DNA of 64,000 bases. Origin: Lachnospiraceae bacterium (GTDB taxonomy: Bacteria > Bacillota > Clostridia > Lachnospirales > Lachnospiraceae). Under the pieces are notes generated by a model. It saw only the letters and a list, made by a program, of their open reading frames with translations, had not been told where the DNA came from and did no database searches. The DNA is taken from positions 21,975 to 85,974 of the forward strand of contig JAILID010000019.1 in the NCBI GenBank assembly GCA_024695465.1, in the 5' to 3' direction. Each line of letters begins with the position of its first letter. Position 1 is the first letter of the stretch. Of this stretch, positions 17,253 through 26,177 are shown piece after piece. The translations under genes and the position numbers were made by a program.

Positions 17253-18938
17253 TTATACTTCCGCTTCCATGATAACCGGAAGGATCATCGGCCTTCTCTG
17301 GGTCCTTTTCCAGACAAACTCGGACAGGGCTTCCTTGATCTCCGATTTGATCCGGGCCCAATCGAGCATATTCCGGTCAAGACAGGAATAAACCGCTTCC
17401 GACGTTACCTGGCTTGCCTCCGTCATCAGGTCTTCCGCCTCCCTCACATAGACAAAACCTCTCGATATGAGATCCGGGCCCGCAAGAAGCTTTCCGCTTC
17501 CGGCTTCCAAAGTCAGCACGACGACGATAATACCGTCCTCCGCCAGCTTCTGGCGGTCCCGGATAACGATATTGCCGACATCCCCCACGCCCAGACCGTC
17601 CACCAGGATCTCCCCGGTCGGCACCTTGCCTATAATCCGGGAATGATCCCGGGAAAGCTCCAGGACATCGCCTGAATGCAGGATAAAAATATGATCCGAC
17701 GCGATTCCCAGCGATTCGGCAAGGGCGGCGTGAGCCCTTAAGTGTCTCATCTCCCCATGGACCGGTATCGCGTACCTGGGCTTGACCAGCGAGTAGATCA
17801 GCTTGATCTCCTCCTGGCAGGCATGGCCGGAGACATGGGCGTCCTGGAATATCACCTGGGCGCCGATCTCCGAGAGATCGTTGATGACATTCGAGACCGC
17901 TTTCTCGTTGCCCGGGATCGGATGTGAGGAAAATAAAATCACGTCGCCGGGCATAATCTTTACCTTTTTATGGAGATTGGCCGCCATTCGGGACAGGGCC
18001 GCCATCGATTCCCCCTGGCTTCCCGTCGTGATAAGCACCAGCTTCTCCGGCGGATAGTTACCGATCTGATCCAATGTGACGAGGGTACCCAGGTCGTCCA
18101 GATAGCCCAGCTCCTTGGCGCTTCCGATGACGTTGACCATCGAGCGCCCCTCCAGGACGACTTTGCGCCCGTACTTGGCGGCCGTATTGAGAATCTGCTG
18201 GACCCTGTCAACGTTGGAAGCGAAAGTGGCGATAATAAGCCGGGAGCCGGTATACTCGGCGAATATCCGGTCAAAGGTCGCCCCGACCGTTTTTTCAGAC
18301 ATCGTAAAGCCCGGCCTCTCCGCGTTGGTGCTGTCGCACATAAGCGCGAGAACGCCCTGCTGGCCGATCTCCGCGAAACGCTGCAGGTCGATCGCGTCGC
18401 CGAAAACCGGGGTATAATCCACCTTGAAATCCCCGGTATGGATCAGGGTTCCGGCCGGCGTATAGACAGCCAGGGCCGCCGCGTCCTGAATCGAGTGATT
18501 GGTCTTGATAAACTCAACCTGAATCTCTCCAAAATCCACGACGTCCCCGAATTTTACAACCCTGCGGGTAACCCGGTCCATCATGGCGTGCTCTTCCAGT
18601 TTTTTTTCAATAAGCGCCATCGTCAGCCGGGTCGTGTAGATAGGAACATTGATTTTCCGGAAGACATAGGGGATCGCCCCTATATGGTCCTCATGACCAT
18701 GGGTGATGACGAAGCCTTTGACCTTGCTGTAATTCTCTTCCAGATAGCTGATATCCGGAAGCACAATATCGATGCCCAGCATATCGTCCTCAGGAAACGC
18801 CATGCCGCAGTCAACGACAACAATGCTGTCCCCGTACTCAATCGCCGTAATGTTCATTCCGATCCTCTCCAAACCGCCCATAGGGATCACCTTAACGCTC
18901 TCTATTCTGTTTTTTTTATTTCTCAAAATCTCCTCCAT
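17253..18938 (-). CDS. rnj: Ribonuclease J
   Basis: Metallo-beta-lactamase/beta-CASP RNase with 5'-3' exo- and endonuclease activity in mRNA decay and rRNA maturation. At 561 aa it is full length. The zinc motif HGHEDHIG is at residues 80-87, NHSIQDA and HTGDFKVD carry further ligands, the beta-CASP core includes LMCDSTNAERPGF and FASNVDRVQQI, and SGHACQEE and the C-terminal PMILPVIMEAEV are typical. The ATG at 18938 has a weak upstream site (GGATG). Alternatively GGAGGAG inside the first codons could serve a TTG start at residue 5. It lies between DUF1292 and ylbF. Confidence 0.96.
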   Translation of the reverse strand: MEEILRNKKNRIESVKVIPMGGLERIGMNITAIEYGDSIVVVDCGMAFPEDDMLGIDIVLPDISYLEENYSKVKGFVITHGHEDHIGAIPYVFRKINVPIYTTRLTMALIEKKLEEHAMMDRVTRRVVKFGDVVDFGEIQVEFIKTNHSIQDAAALAVYTPAGTLIHTGDFKVDYTPVFGDAIDLQRFAEIGQQGVLALMCDSTNAERPGFTMSEKTVGATFDRIFAEYTGSRLIIATFASNVDRVQQILNTAAKYGRKVVLEGRSMVNVIGSAKELGYLDDLGTLVTLDQIGNYPPEKLVLITTGSQGESMAALSRMAANLHKKVKIMPGDVILFSSHPIPGNEKAVSNVINDLSEIGAQVIFQDAHVSGHACQEEIKLIYSLVKPRYAIPVHGEMRHLRAHAALAESLGIASDHIFILHSGDVLELSRDHSRIIGKVPTGEILVDGLGVGDVGNIVIRDRQKLAEDGIIVVVLTLEAGSGKLLAGPDLISRGFVYVREAEDLMTEASQVTSEAVYSCLDRNMLDWARIKSEIKEALSEFVWKRTQRRPMILPVIMEAEV

Positions 18939-19030
18939 TTTTCTGCATCCGGCAGAGCTTCCGTATCCGTTCACGTTCCCCGAAAGCCCGCGCCTGATAA
19001 GTCTTGTCGTTTTCCTTTATTGAAAGGCGT

Positions 19031-19294
19031 TCACGCCTCAATATCCGTATCCTCCAGCAGCTCCTCAAACACTTTCATGAGGGCCGCAAGCTCCGCGTCC
19101 TCCGTCACGGGGACATACCTGGCTTCCGCCTCCCCGTCTTCCGAGATATCCCGCAGGATCAGCGCCTCCGCGTCCCCGTCCGGCGAATCCGTGACAAGGA
19201 GATAGTTCCTCCCCGCGACCCGGGCGTCGCATTCGACATAAAACTCTTTTTCTTCGCCGTTTTCATCCGTAAATACAATCGATTCTATCTTCAT
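19031..19294 (-). CDS. DUF1292 protein (YrzB-like)
   Basis: An 87-aa acidic protein of the DUF1292 family, function unknown. It is almost always found downstream of ruvX and ireB in Firmicutes, as here, with a four-base ATGA overlap with ruvX. Family pattern: IVFTDENGEEKEFYVECDARVAGRNYLLV, then an acidic beta-rich segment and EDAELAALMKVFEELLED. Confidence 0.88.
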   Translation of the reverse strand: MKIESIVFTDENGEEKEFYVECDARVAGRNYLLVTDSPDGDAEALILRDISEDGEAEARYVPVTEDAELAALMKVFEELLEDTDIEA

Positions 19295-19755
19295 TTTTCC
19301 AGATCCCGAAGGGATATTCTCCCTTCCTTCAAATCCTTTCCATAGCTTGCCATAAAATCCTCCAGGATCAGCACGGCCGCGATTTTATCCACATATTTCT
19401 TATAGTCGCTTTTCCGGACTCCCGACTCTTCCAGAATCTCCTCCGCGGAAACCGTCGTAAGTCTTTCATCAACAAATATGACAGGAACTCCAAACCGTCT
19501 GCGAAGCTCCTCCCGGAAAACGCAGGTTTTCAAAGCCCTGTCACCCTCAGTATCATCCATATTGAGAGGAAGACCCAGTACAACAGCCTCCGCTCCGAAA
19601 TGCCCGATCAGCTCGCCGATTCTCCGAAATGTCCTTCTTAAATGCTTTTCCTGGGCGCGTTCAATCGTTTCTAGCCCCTGAACCGTCAGTCCAAGCGGAT
19701 CGGTGACGGCCACGCCCACCGTCTTCGATCCGTAATCAAGTCCGAGGATTCTCAT
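19291..19755 (-). CDS. ruvX: Putative pre-16S rRNA nuclease / Holliday junction resolvase RuvX (YqgF)
   Basis: RNase H-fold nuclease; in E. coli it matures the 16S rRNA 5' end, and in other bacteria it is reported as a resolvase. 154 aa with RILGLDYGSKTVGVAVTD (catalytic Asp6), VVLGLPLNMD and FVDERLTTVSAEEIL plus the DKIAAVLILEDFM end with the last acidic residue. In the operon ireB-ruvX-DUF1292. Confidence 0.94.
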   Translation of the reverse strand: MRILGLDYGSKTVGVAVTDPLGLTVQGLETIERAQEKHLRRTFRRIGELIGHFGAEAVVLGLPLNMDDTEGDRALKTCVFREELRRRFGVPVIFVDERLTTVSAEEILEESGVRKSDYKKYVDKIAAVLILEDFMASYGKDLKEGRISLRDLEK

Positions 19756-19773
19756 CTTCCCGATCCTTCCGTC

Positions 19774-20052
19774 TTACTGATTCGGGCTTTCCCAGGATTT
19801 ATTCTTTATGTAGGCCCTGAGAAGCTCCTCCACGATATCGTCCCGCTCCACCTTCATAATCATGCTTCGCGCCCCCTTATAACTCGTAATATAAGTGGGA
19901 TCTCCGGACATGATGTAGCCGACGATCTGGTTCACAGGATCATAGCCCTTTTCCGCCATCGCGTTATAGACAGTATCCAGGACCTGTTTTACATGGATCT
20001 CCGGTCCCGACTTCACTTTGAAGAACTGCGTATTCCCAAAATCACCCATCAT
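19774..20052 (-). CDS. ireB: IreB family regulatory phosphoprotein (UPF0297)
   Basis: A small protein known in Enterococcus as IreB, a substrate of the PASTA Ser/Thr kinase IreK that affects cephalosporin tolerance. The sequence has TQFFKVKSGPEIHVKQVLDTVYNAMAEKGYDPVNQIVGYIMSGDPTYITSYKGAR, which is diagnostic. Two adjacent ATGs (20052, 20049) follow AGAGGTGG; the first is used here. It is first in the conserved ireB-ruvX-DUF1292 set. Kinase-dependent control is established for Enterococcus only. Confidence 0.93.
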   Translation of the reverse strand: MMGDFGNTQFFKVKSGPEIHVKQVLDTVYNAMAEKGYDPVNQIVGYIMSGDPTYITSYKGARSMIMKVERDDIVEELLRAYIKNKSWESPNQ

Positions 20053-20110
20053 GACCACCTCTTTCCGAAGCATACTTTGTTACTAATCATAACTCAAATT
20101 GCGCAAATAT

Positions 20111-21502
20111 TCAACCGCTTCTTTCACGCAATTCCACTTTTTGAACCGAAGCGATTCCGCCGGGGAGAATTTCCTTCACCCGGACCCGGACTTCCCGCCC
20201 TAAAGGCACCTCCCGGGACGCAAGCTCCACGGGAATGTACTCCCTTGTGTAGCCTTTCAGAATCCGCTCTCCGCCCCGCAAAAACGCCTCCTCAAAGAGG
20301 GCCAGGACCTCCTGTCCGACAAAACGTTCCGCATAGGCCATCCTCTCCGCGCGGTCTGTTTCCGCGAGCATGTCCGCCCGCTCCTTCTTCAGCTTTTCCG
20401 GCACCTGTCCGTCCATTCCCGCAGCCAGGGTTCCCTTGCGGACCGAATACTTAAAGATATGGGCCCTTGAAAAATGAATTTCCCGCACAAACGCCAGCGT
20501 CTTTAAAAATTCCTCCTCCGTCTCACCCGGAAAACCGGCGATGATATCCGTCATAATCGCGGGATCCCGGTAAAACTTCCTTATTATCCTGCATTTGTCC
20601 GCGAAATCCTTTGTCCGGTACTTGCGGCGCATCCTAAGCAGCGTTTCATCGCAGCCGCTCTGCATGGATAAATGAAAGGAAGGACAGACCTTTTCCTCTC
20701 CGCAAAGCCCCTCTATAAAATCCTCCGTCACGATTCCGGGCTCCAAAGAACCAAGACGGATCCGGGAAACCCCCTCTTCGGCCGCAATCGCCCGGATCAG
20801 TTCAAGGAGCCGGTAATTGGTCAGCGCCTCGGCAGCATCCGGCGTCTGGCGGTTCATCCCCGGATAGTCAAAATCAAGTCCGTAGGAGCTGATATGGATA
20901 CCCGTGAGCACAAATTCGCGGTATCCCTCTGCGACAAGCGCCCGGACTTCCCGAAGAACGTCCTCCGGCCGCCGGCTCCGCACCCTTCCCCTTACATAGG
21001 GAATCATGCAATAGGAGCAGAACTGGTTGCAGCCGTCCTGAATCTTTAAGAAAGCCCGGGTGTGCTCCCCGGAGGAAACCGCCCCCAGCTCCTCGTATGT
21101 CCGGACGCTGCTGATCCGCGGCAGGACCCTTGATTTCATTCGTTCCGAATCCCTCTCCTTAAGACAGCTCTCAAGGATCTGAGGCAGCTTTCCCTTCTCC
21201 GCGTTTCCGATAAGAAGATCCACCGCGGGATCCGCCTCAAGCCGCCCGGCCGCATCCTCCACATAACATCCGCAGGCCGCGACGATGGCCGCGGGGTTCA
21301 TTTCCTTCGCCTTGTGGAGCATCTGCCGGGACTTGCGGTCAGCGATATTGGTTACCGTACAGGTATTGATCACGTAGACGTCGGCGCCTGGCGCGAAAGG
21401 CGCCTCCTCCCAGCCGGCGTCAAGAAGCGCCTTCCGCATCGCGTCCGTCTCATATGAATTTACTTTGCATCCCAGACTGTGGAACGCCGCTTTTCTTCCC
21501 AT
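20111..21502 (-). CDS. mtaB: tRNA t6A37 methylthiotransferase
   Basis: Radical SAM enzyme that converts t6A37 to ms2t6A37 in ANN-decoding tRNAs. The 463-aa protein has the N-terminal UPF0004 domain (FHSLGCKVNSYETD, INTCTVTNIADRKSRQ and ACGCYVE supply three cluster cysteines), the radical SAM motif CNQFCSYCMIPYVRGRVRSR, and a C-terminal TRAM domain (about 400-460). The SLGCKVN form marks it as MtaB rather than MiaB. The ATG at 21502 follows AAAGGTG. Confidence 0.95.
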   Translation of the reverse strand: MGRKAAFHSLGCKVNSYETDAMRKALLDAGWEEAPFAPGADVYVINTCTVTNIADRKSRQMLHKAKEMNPAAIVAACGCYVEDAAGRLEADPAVDLLIGNAEKGKLPQILESCLKERDSERMKSRVLPRISSVRTYEELGAVSSGEHTRAFLKIQDGCNQFCSYCMIPYVRGRVRSRRPEDVLREVRALVAEGYREFVLTGIHISSYGLDFDYPGMNRQTPDAAEALTNYRLLELIRAIAAEEGVSRIRLGSLEPGIVTEDFIEGLCGEEKVCPSFHLSMQSGCDETLLRMRRKYRTKDFADKCRIIRKFYRDPAIMTDIIAGFPGETEEEFLKTLAFVREIHFSRAHIFKYSVRKGTLAAGMDGQVPEKLKKERADMLAETDRAERMAYAERFVGQEVLALFEEAFLRGGERILKGYTREYIPVELASREVPLGREVRVRVKEILPGGIASVQKVELRERSG

Positions 21503-21555
21503 AACGATACACCTTTCTTTATGCAAGATTTGTCTGTTTCTCCGTTCTTTTTGCC

Positions 21556-21584
21556 TTGACTAAAGCCCCTGTTTTCGATAAGAT
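21556..21584 (+). promoter_or_regulatory. Promoter of the HPr-like gene
   Basis: TTGACT (21556-21561), 17-base spacer, TAAGAT (21579-21584), about 50 bases ahead of the ATG, which has a perfect AAAGGAGGT site. Confidence 0.65.
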
Positions 21585-21638
21585 ATCAACAGGAAATGAA
21601 AAACATATTTCCTGACTACCTAAAGGAGGTTAATACAC

Positions 21639-21875
21639 ATGAAGACAATTCGGGTATCTCTTAATTCCATCGACAAGGTCAAGACTTTCGTAAACGAGAT
21701 TGGCAAATATGATTTTGATTTCGATCTTGTCTCCGGACGCTACGTCATCGACGCCAAATCCATCATGGGCATCTTCAGCCTGGACCTCTCCAAGCCGATT
21801 GACCTCAACATTCATGCCGAAGGTGAAAAGCTTGAGGAAGTTCTCGCGGCTCTGAAACCTTACGAAGTCGCCTGA
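21639..21875 (+). CDS. HPr-like protein without the phospho-histidine
   Basis: A 78-aa protein with the HPr fold pattern. The region around the regulatory Ser46 is present (YVIDAKSIMGIFSLDLSKPIDLNIHAEG). The N-terminal active loop that should read GLHARPA with His15 is replaced by LNSIDKVKTFVNE. It therefore cannot accept phosphate from enzyme I at that residue, but could bind HPr partners such as HPr kinase or CcpA-like proteins. Such HPr homologues are common in Clostridia and of unclear role. Monocistronic, with strong promoter, ribosome binding site and terminator suggesting high expression. Confidence 0.85.
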   Translation: MKTIRVSLNSIDKVKTFVNEIGKYDFDFDLVSGRYVIDAKSIMGIFSLDLSKPIDLNIHAEGEKLEEVLAALKPYEVA

Positions 21876-21915
21876 TTGAGTCATCATAGAGTATAATTGA
21901 AAAATTGTCAAGTAA

Positions 21916-21950
21916 ACGCCCTGCCGCTTTCCGGCAGGGCGTTTCTTTTC
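21916..21950 (+). terminator. Terminator of the HPr-like gene
   Basis: ACGCCCTGCCG (21916-21926) pairs with CGGCAGGGCGT (21932-21942), followed by TTCTTTTC. A second GC-rich hairpin (CCCCCGGA 21954-21961 with TCCGGGGG 21967-21974) lies beside it, closer to the stop of the convergent permease gene. Confidence 0.75.
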
Positions 21951-21996
21951 TTCCCCCCGGAGTACTTCCGGGGGAGAAGCCTTACATTCTTTTCCC

Positions 21997-23247
21997 CTAT
22001 TCCCTTCTCAGCGCGTCAATCGGATTCAGGTTCGCCGCCTGCACCGAAGGCAGGAGTCCGAAAATGATCCCGATCATCATCGAGAACGCCACGGAGAGCA
22101 CGATCGCGGGGATGGAGATCGCGACCGGAGTTCCGCTCATTTTGGAAATGACCTGGGCCAGCAGGATCCCGGCAATCACCCCGATGATTCCGCCGAGGCT
22201 GGTCAGCACGGCCGATTCCGTCAGGAACTGGGCCAGGATAACGCTCTTCCTGGCTCCGAGAGCTTTCTTGAGGCCGATCTCCGCGGTTCGCTCCGTGACG
22301 GATACCAGCATGATATTCATGACGCCGATGCCGCCGACCAAAAGGGCGATGGACGCGACCCAGAGCAGCAGATTGTTGGTGCTGGACGCCAGCTCCTGCT
22401 GGTTTCTGGCTTTCTCCAGCAGATCCTCCGCCTTGTAGGCGATATCCTGGACGCCGGGGCCGATGGATTCATTCATGATATCCGCCGCCTCCCGTCCCGC
22501 ATTGCTCATCTGCTCGGTCGTCCGGGCCCGGACGACGCAGTTTTCCGGCTCGTCATAGCCGAAGACGATCGGCCAGGAAGCGGAAGGAATCATAACCGTT
22601 CCGTATTCTTCCTGGTTGTAGTTCACGTAATCCTCAAAAGAATTGATCACAGGCTTGAAGTTCTCCGCCTTCTTCACGAGTCCGACGACCATGAAAGGTT
22701 CGCCCCGGATCTCCATCATGCTGCCGACAGCCTCTTCCTCCGGGAAAAGCGAGCTGGCTGCCCTCTCGTCCAGAAGCGCAACCTTGTGAAAATCCGTGTA
22801 ATCCCTCTCGATAAACGGCCGTCCTTGATAGACGACCATTCCCAGCGCGGAGAGATAGTGCCGGTCGATCCCGCAGCAGGAGCCGCTTTCAAAGGAACCG
22901 CCGGCCGAGCTGATCCCATCTACCCAGCTCCTGTGGAGATAGAAAGAGGCGTCCTCCACCGCTTCAAGATCCAGAATCTTCTTCCTCTGCTCGTCGGAGA
23001 CGGTGGAGACTCCTGCCGGGGCCCCGGAATCCATCCAGTACTCCCCGCCTCCCTGCTGCAGCGTGATCGTTACCGAATTGTTTCCCGCCCCGATCAGGTT
23101 CTGCATAATCTGCCGGTTGGTTCCGGTGATCGTCGAGACGATGGCTATGATCGAGGCGATTCCGATTATGACGCCGAGCATCGTGAGAAAAGACCTCATC
23201 TTGTGCGACCATATTCCCATAAAAGCAAGTCTGATATTCTCTATCAT
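21997..23247 (-). CDS. MacB-type ABC transporter permease
   Basis: A 416-aa FtsX/MacB-family permease: one N-terminal transmembrane helix (GIWSHKMRSFLTMLGVIIGIASII), a large extracytoplasmic MacB-PCD domain (about 45-285), then three C-terminal helices with VASIALLVGGIGVMNIMLVSVTERTAEIGLKKALGA and the final GLLPSVQAANLNPIDALRRE. It works as a dimer with the ATPase encoded at 25476-26171. It is the last gene of the adaptor-ATPase-adaptor-permease cluster. Substrates are unknown; such systems export peptides, bacteriocins or antibiotics, or remodel the envelope. Confidence 0.92.
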   Translation of the reverse strand: MIENIRLAFMGIWSHKMRSFLTMLGVIIGIASIIAIVSTITGTNRQIMQNLIGAGNNSVTITLQQGGGEYWMDSGAPAGVSTVSDEQRKKILDLEAVEDASFYLHRSWVDGISSAGGSFESGSCCGIDRHYLSALGMVVYQGRPFIERDYTDFHKVALLDERAASSLFPEEEAVGSMMEIRGEPFMVVGLVKKAENFKPVINSFEDYVNYNQEEYGTVMIPSASWPIVFGYDEPENCVVRARTTEQMSNAGREAADIMNESIGPGVQDIAYKAEDLLEKARNQQELASSTNNLLLWVASIALLVGGIGVMNIMLVSVTERTAEIGLKKALGARKSVILAQFLTESAVLTSLGGIIGVIAGILLAQVISKMSGTPVAISIPAIVLSVAFSMMIGIIFGLLPSVQAANLNPIDALRRE

Positions 23248-23259
23248 TTCCGCGCCACC

Positions 23260-25479
23260 TCACATTCCGTTGTAGAGGTCTTCAATCGACCCTTCCCGGG
23301 TTTTCGCCCCATCTTTCACATTTTTTCCATAGGGAAAAGCCAGATAATCCTCCGTCGTGATCCCGGAAATCACCTCGTAGCCGTCGCCCGAAAGCGCGCC
23401 GAGGACGACATCCGTCCGGACCAGCTTTTCATTTTCCCCTCTTTTATATACATAATAGCTGCCGTTTTCTTCCCTCACGAAGGCTTTCCAGATGTAGAGC
23501 ATCTCCCCTCCCTGGCCGCCCATGGTATTGTCGGGCGTAAAGGATACCTGGAGCCAGTCGCCGTTGACAAAATCGGCGTCCCCGACGCTGATCGTAACCG
23601 GATACCAGGAGGCGTTTCTTGTGCCGTCTTCAAACATGCCGCTCGTGTCCGGATAGGGCGAGATCTCCCGGATCGTCCCCTCGCAGCTGCTTCCGCTGTT
23701 CCAGGACATGATGCTGACCGCGTCTCCTTCCCGGATCTTGCCCAGAAGCTTCTCGCTGATCGCGCTCTTTACATAGAGGCCTTCCGCGGCGGAGACGGAA
23801 AGGAAAGGCGACCCATCTGATGGCGGATCTTCCGGCTCATGAACCGTCTTCACAACTCCGTTCATCCGGGCCCGGACAGTCCCCTCTTCCAGCGCCTTCT
23901 CAGCTGCGGCAAGTTTCAGCTCCGCTTCCCGAAGATCCAGCTTGAGAGATTTCAGGAGCTGCTCCTCATTTTTCTTTGCGTAAGCGATCTCTTCCTTCGT
24001 CATCTGCTCGTCCCTGCCTATGAGACCGATTATGGAGGCAAGGGAGCCCGTATCTCTTTCCATCGCCGTCATAAGACAGGCGTCTGTCAGATTGGCTTTA
24101 CCCAAATCAAAGTCCATAAAGGAAGCTTCCCCCCTATAGGAGACCGCTTTTTCAGGCGCTGACGCGATCGGGGAAGGAATATCCGCGGCCGGCAGAACGA
24201 GTCCCCTTCCCAAGGCAGCCAGGGTCCCGGCCGGGGCGGCCGTCGGGGTCTCCGTCGGAGCCGGGGTTTCTGTCGGAACCGGGGTCTCCGTCGGCGTTTC
24301 CGTCGGCGTCGGAGTCTCCGTCGGAGTCGGCGTTTCCATCGGCGTTTCCGTCGGAACCGGGATCTCCGTCGGCGTTTCCGTTGGAGTCGGGGTCGGCGTC
24401 TCCGTCGGCGTTTCCGTTGGAACCGGCGTCTCCGTTGGCGTCTCCGTTGGAGTCGGGGCCGGCGTCTCCGTTGGAGTCGGAGTCGGCGTCTCCGTTGGAG
24501 TCGGGGCCGGCGTCTCCGTCGGAGTCGGGGCCGGCGTCTCCGTCGGAGTCGGAGTCGGCGTCTCCGCCTCAAGGCCGTCTTCCAGCGGCTCCAGGGAGAT
24601 CACGCCCTTCCAATCCTTAAGATCTTTTCGGATCATCACCGCGTTAAGCGTCCAGCGGGAAAGGAGCATTCCGTCCCCGCAGTCCCCTTGCCGGACTTCC
24701 AGCGCGGCATAGAAAGGTCCTCCATACAGAATGGCGGTCTTGCGAAGCATGGCAAGAAATTCCGGGGAGATAACCGTCCCTTCCTTTACCAGAAAGCGAT
24801 AGGGATTGTCCTCTGTCCCGTAAAGAAGCGTCTCCGCTTCCAGCTCTTCCAGCTCTTCCGGAGAAAGGCCGCTTTTCTCATGGTCCGCTTCCTTGATCCC
24901 GGCTTTCTTCCAGACTTCCTCGGTTACATTATAGGGAAGAGAATCCGCGTCAAGGACCGTCAGGGCGCTGACCTCCGCCAGATCGATCTCCGGCTCCTCC
25001 GGGAGATCCTCCCAGGGAAGGTCTTCTTCTCCCGGAAAATCCTCCCAGGGAAGATCCTCCCCGCCTTCCGCAATCGGAGTAAGCCCCTTTAAGGTTTCCA
25101 GATTTTTATTGGCCACGTCGATCCGCAGCTCGATCTGCTGCTTAGCCAGCTTCTCCTTCTCCAGATTCATCGCCGTCTGCGTCATATCGTAAGCCATGAG
25201 GACGTCTCCCTCATGTACAGCCTGACCCGCGACAACCATGACCTCCTTAACCGTTTCCGCCGCTGACAGGTAGATGTCCTGCGAGGCGTCGGAAGACACA
25301 TACCCGGTAACCATCGCGCTGTAATCCCAGGAGCCGCCCCCGTAATTGACCTCCGAAGCCGGTATGACCAGGACCGCCCGTTCCTGAGACCTGGACGCCC
25401 CGTAGAGAATTCCTCCGACCGCCCCGGTCCCGAGAAGAAGCGCCAGAAGGACCGCAAGAATTTTCCTGGTTTTCTTCAT
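23260..25479 (-). CDS. HlyD-type adaptor with a long Thr-Pro repeat insert
   Basis: A 739-aa membrane-anchored periplasmic-adaptor-like protein. It has an N-terminal helix (residues 5-28), a beta-barrel/lipoyl half ([27 protein letters not shown]), a helical hairpin ([25 protein letters not shown]...[26 protein letters not shown]) and the second lipoyl half and barrel ([14 protein letters not shown]...). Between the halves of the hairpin lies a large insert, including about 115 residues of [10 protein letters not shown]-type repeats (roughly 304-418), unusual for this family and more like a cell-wall spacer. Its start overlaps the ATPase stop by four bases. A second adaptor gene precedes the ATPase. 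Confidence 0.85.
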   Translation of the reverse strand: MKKTRKILAVLLALLLGTGAVGGILYGASRSQERAVLVIPASEVNYGGGSWDYSAMVTGYVSSDASQDIYLSAAETVKEVMVVAGQAVHEGDVLMAYDMTQTAMNLEKEKLAKQQIELRIDVANKNLETLKGLTPIAEGGEDLPWEDFPGEEDLPWEDLPEEPEIDLAEVSALTVLDADSLPYNVTEEVWKKAGIKEADHEKSGLSPEELEELEAETLLYGTEDNPYRFLVKEGTVISPEFLAMLRKTAILYGGPFYAALEVRQGDCGDGMLLSRWTLNAVMIRKDLKDWKGVISLEPLEDGLEAETPTPTPTETPAPTPTETPAPTPTETPTPTPTETPAPTPTETPTETPVPTETPTETPTPTPTETPTEIPVPTETPMETPTPTETPTPTETPTETPVPTETPAPTETPTAAPAGTLAALGRGLVLPAADIPSPIASAPEKAVSYRGEASFMDFDLGKANLTDACLMTAMERDTGSLASIIGLIGRDEQMTKEEIAYAKKNEEQLLKSLKLDLREAELKLAAAEKALEEGTVRARMNGVVKTVHEPEDPPSDGSPFLSVSAAEGLYVKSAISEKLLGKIREGDAVSIMSWNSGSSCEGTIREISPYPDTSGMFEDGTRNASWYPVTISVGDADFVNGDWLQVSFTPDNTMGGQGGEMLYIWKAFVREENGSYYVYKRGENEKLVRTDVVLGALSGDGYEVISGITTEDYLAFPYGKNVKDGAKTREGSIEDLYNGM
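24225..24568 (-). repeat. Degenerate repeat encoding a Thr/Pro/Glu linker
   Basis: Tandem units of about 12-24 bases built from CGTCTCCGT-CGGAGTCGG variants, all in frame and encoding [10 protein letters not shown] repeats in the adaptor protein. Silent variation between copies shows it is protein-level repetition, prone to expansion and contraction. Confidence 0.85.
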
Positions 25480-26171
25480 TTTTCCCGTCCCTCCATTTCT
25501 GTCAAAGTAAGGATCCCGTCCCGGATCTCCGCCATGCGCCGGGCTCGGCCGGCAATCTCCCTGTCATGGGTGATCATGAGTACCGACACGCCTTCATCGT
25601 TCAGCTTCTGAAAGAGCTCCATGACCTGCCGCCCGGAAGCCGAGTCCAGAGCCCCGGTAGGCTCATCTGCCAGAAGGAGCTTAGGGTGATTGACAATCGC
25701 CCTCGCGATAGCGACCCGCTGTTTCTGGCCTCCGGAAAGCTGGTTGGGCATGAAGCTCATCCGGTCCGAAAGACCGACCCTGCCGAGAGCCTCCTCCGCC
25801 AGTTCCCGGCGGCGGGCCCTGGGTACGTGGGCGTAAGTCAGCGGAAGCTCCACGTTCTGGAGAGCCGTCTGGCCGGCCAGAAGCTGGAAGGTCTGGAAGA
25901 CAAAGCCCAGCTTATAAAGCCTGACGTCCGCCAGCTCGTTAGAACTGCATTTGCTCACGTCCTGTCCATCGATGAGGATCCGGCCGCTGCTCGGAAGATC
26001 CAGGCAGCCGATAAGGTTCATGAGGGTGGACTTGCCAGAGCCCGAAGGCCCCATGATAGCGACATATTCCCCTTCCTCCATCGAAAAATTCACGTCTTTT
26101 AAGACGGGGACCTCCAGCTTGCCTGTCGTATAATTCTTATAGATATTTCTGCATTCTACGATCATGGCCAT
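25476..26171 (-). CDS. ABC transporter ATP-binding protein (MacB/LolD type)
   Basis: A 231-aa ATPase with Walker [11 protein letters not shown] (about 41-50), Q-loop VFQTFQLL, signature LSGGQKQR, Walker [13 protein letters not shown] and H-loop THD. These features place it in the MacB/LolD/FtsE subfamily, matching the MacB-type permease two genes downstream. It lies between two adaptor genes, six bases after the first and overlapping the second. Confidence 0.95.
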   Translation of the reverse strand: MAMIVECRNIYKNYTTGKLEVPVLKDVNFSMEEGEYVAIMGPSGSGKSTLMNLIGCLDLPSSGRILIDGQDVSKCSSNELADVRLYKLGFVFQTFQLLAGQTALQNVELPLTYAHVPRARRRELAEEALGRVGLSDRMSFMPNQLSGGQKQRVAIARAIVNHPKLLLADEPTGALDSASGRQVMELFQKLNDEGVSVLMITHDREIAGRARRMAEIRDGILTLTEMEGREK

Positions 26172-26177
26172 CCTCCA

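Noticed and set aside
24225-24568. CRISPR array or non-coding tandem repeat
   Set aside because: Units are short, in frame, with silent variation and no spacers; they encode a Thr-Pro linker.
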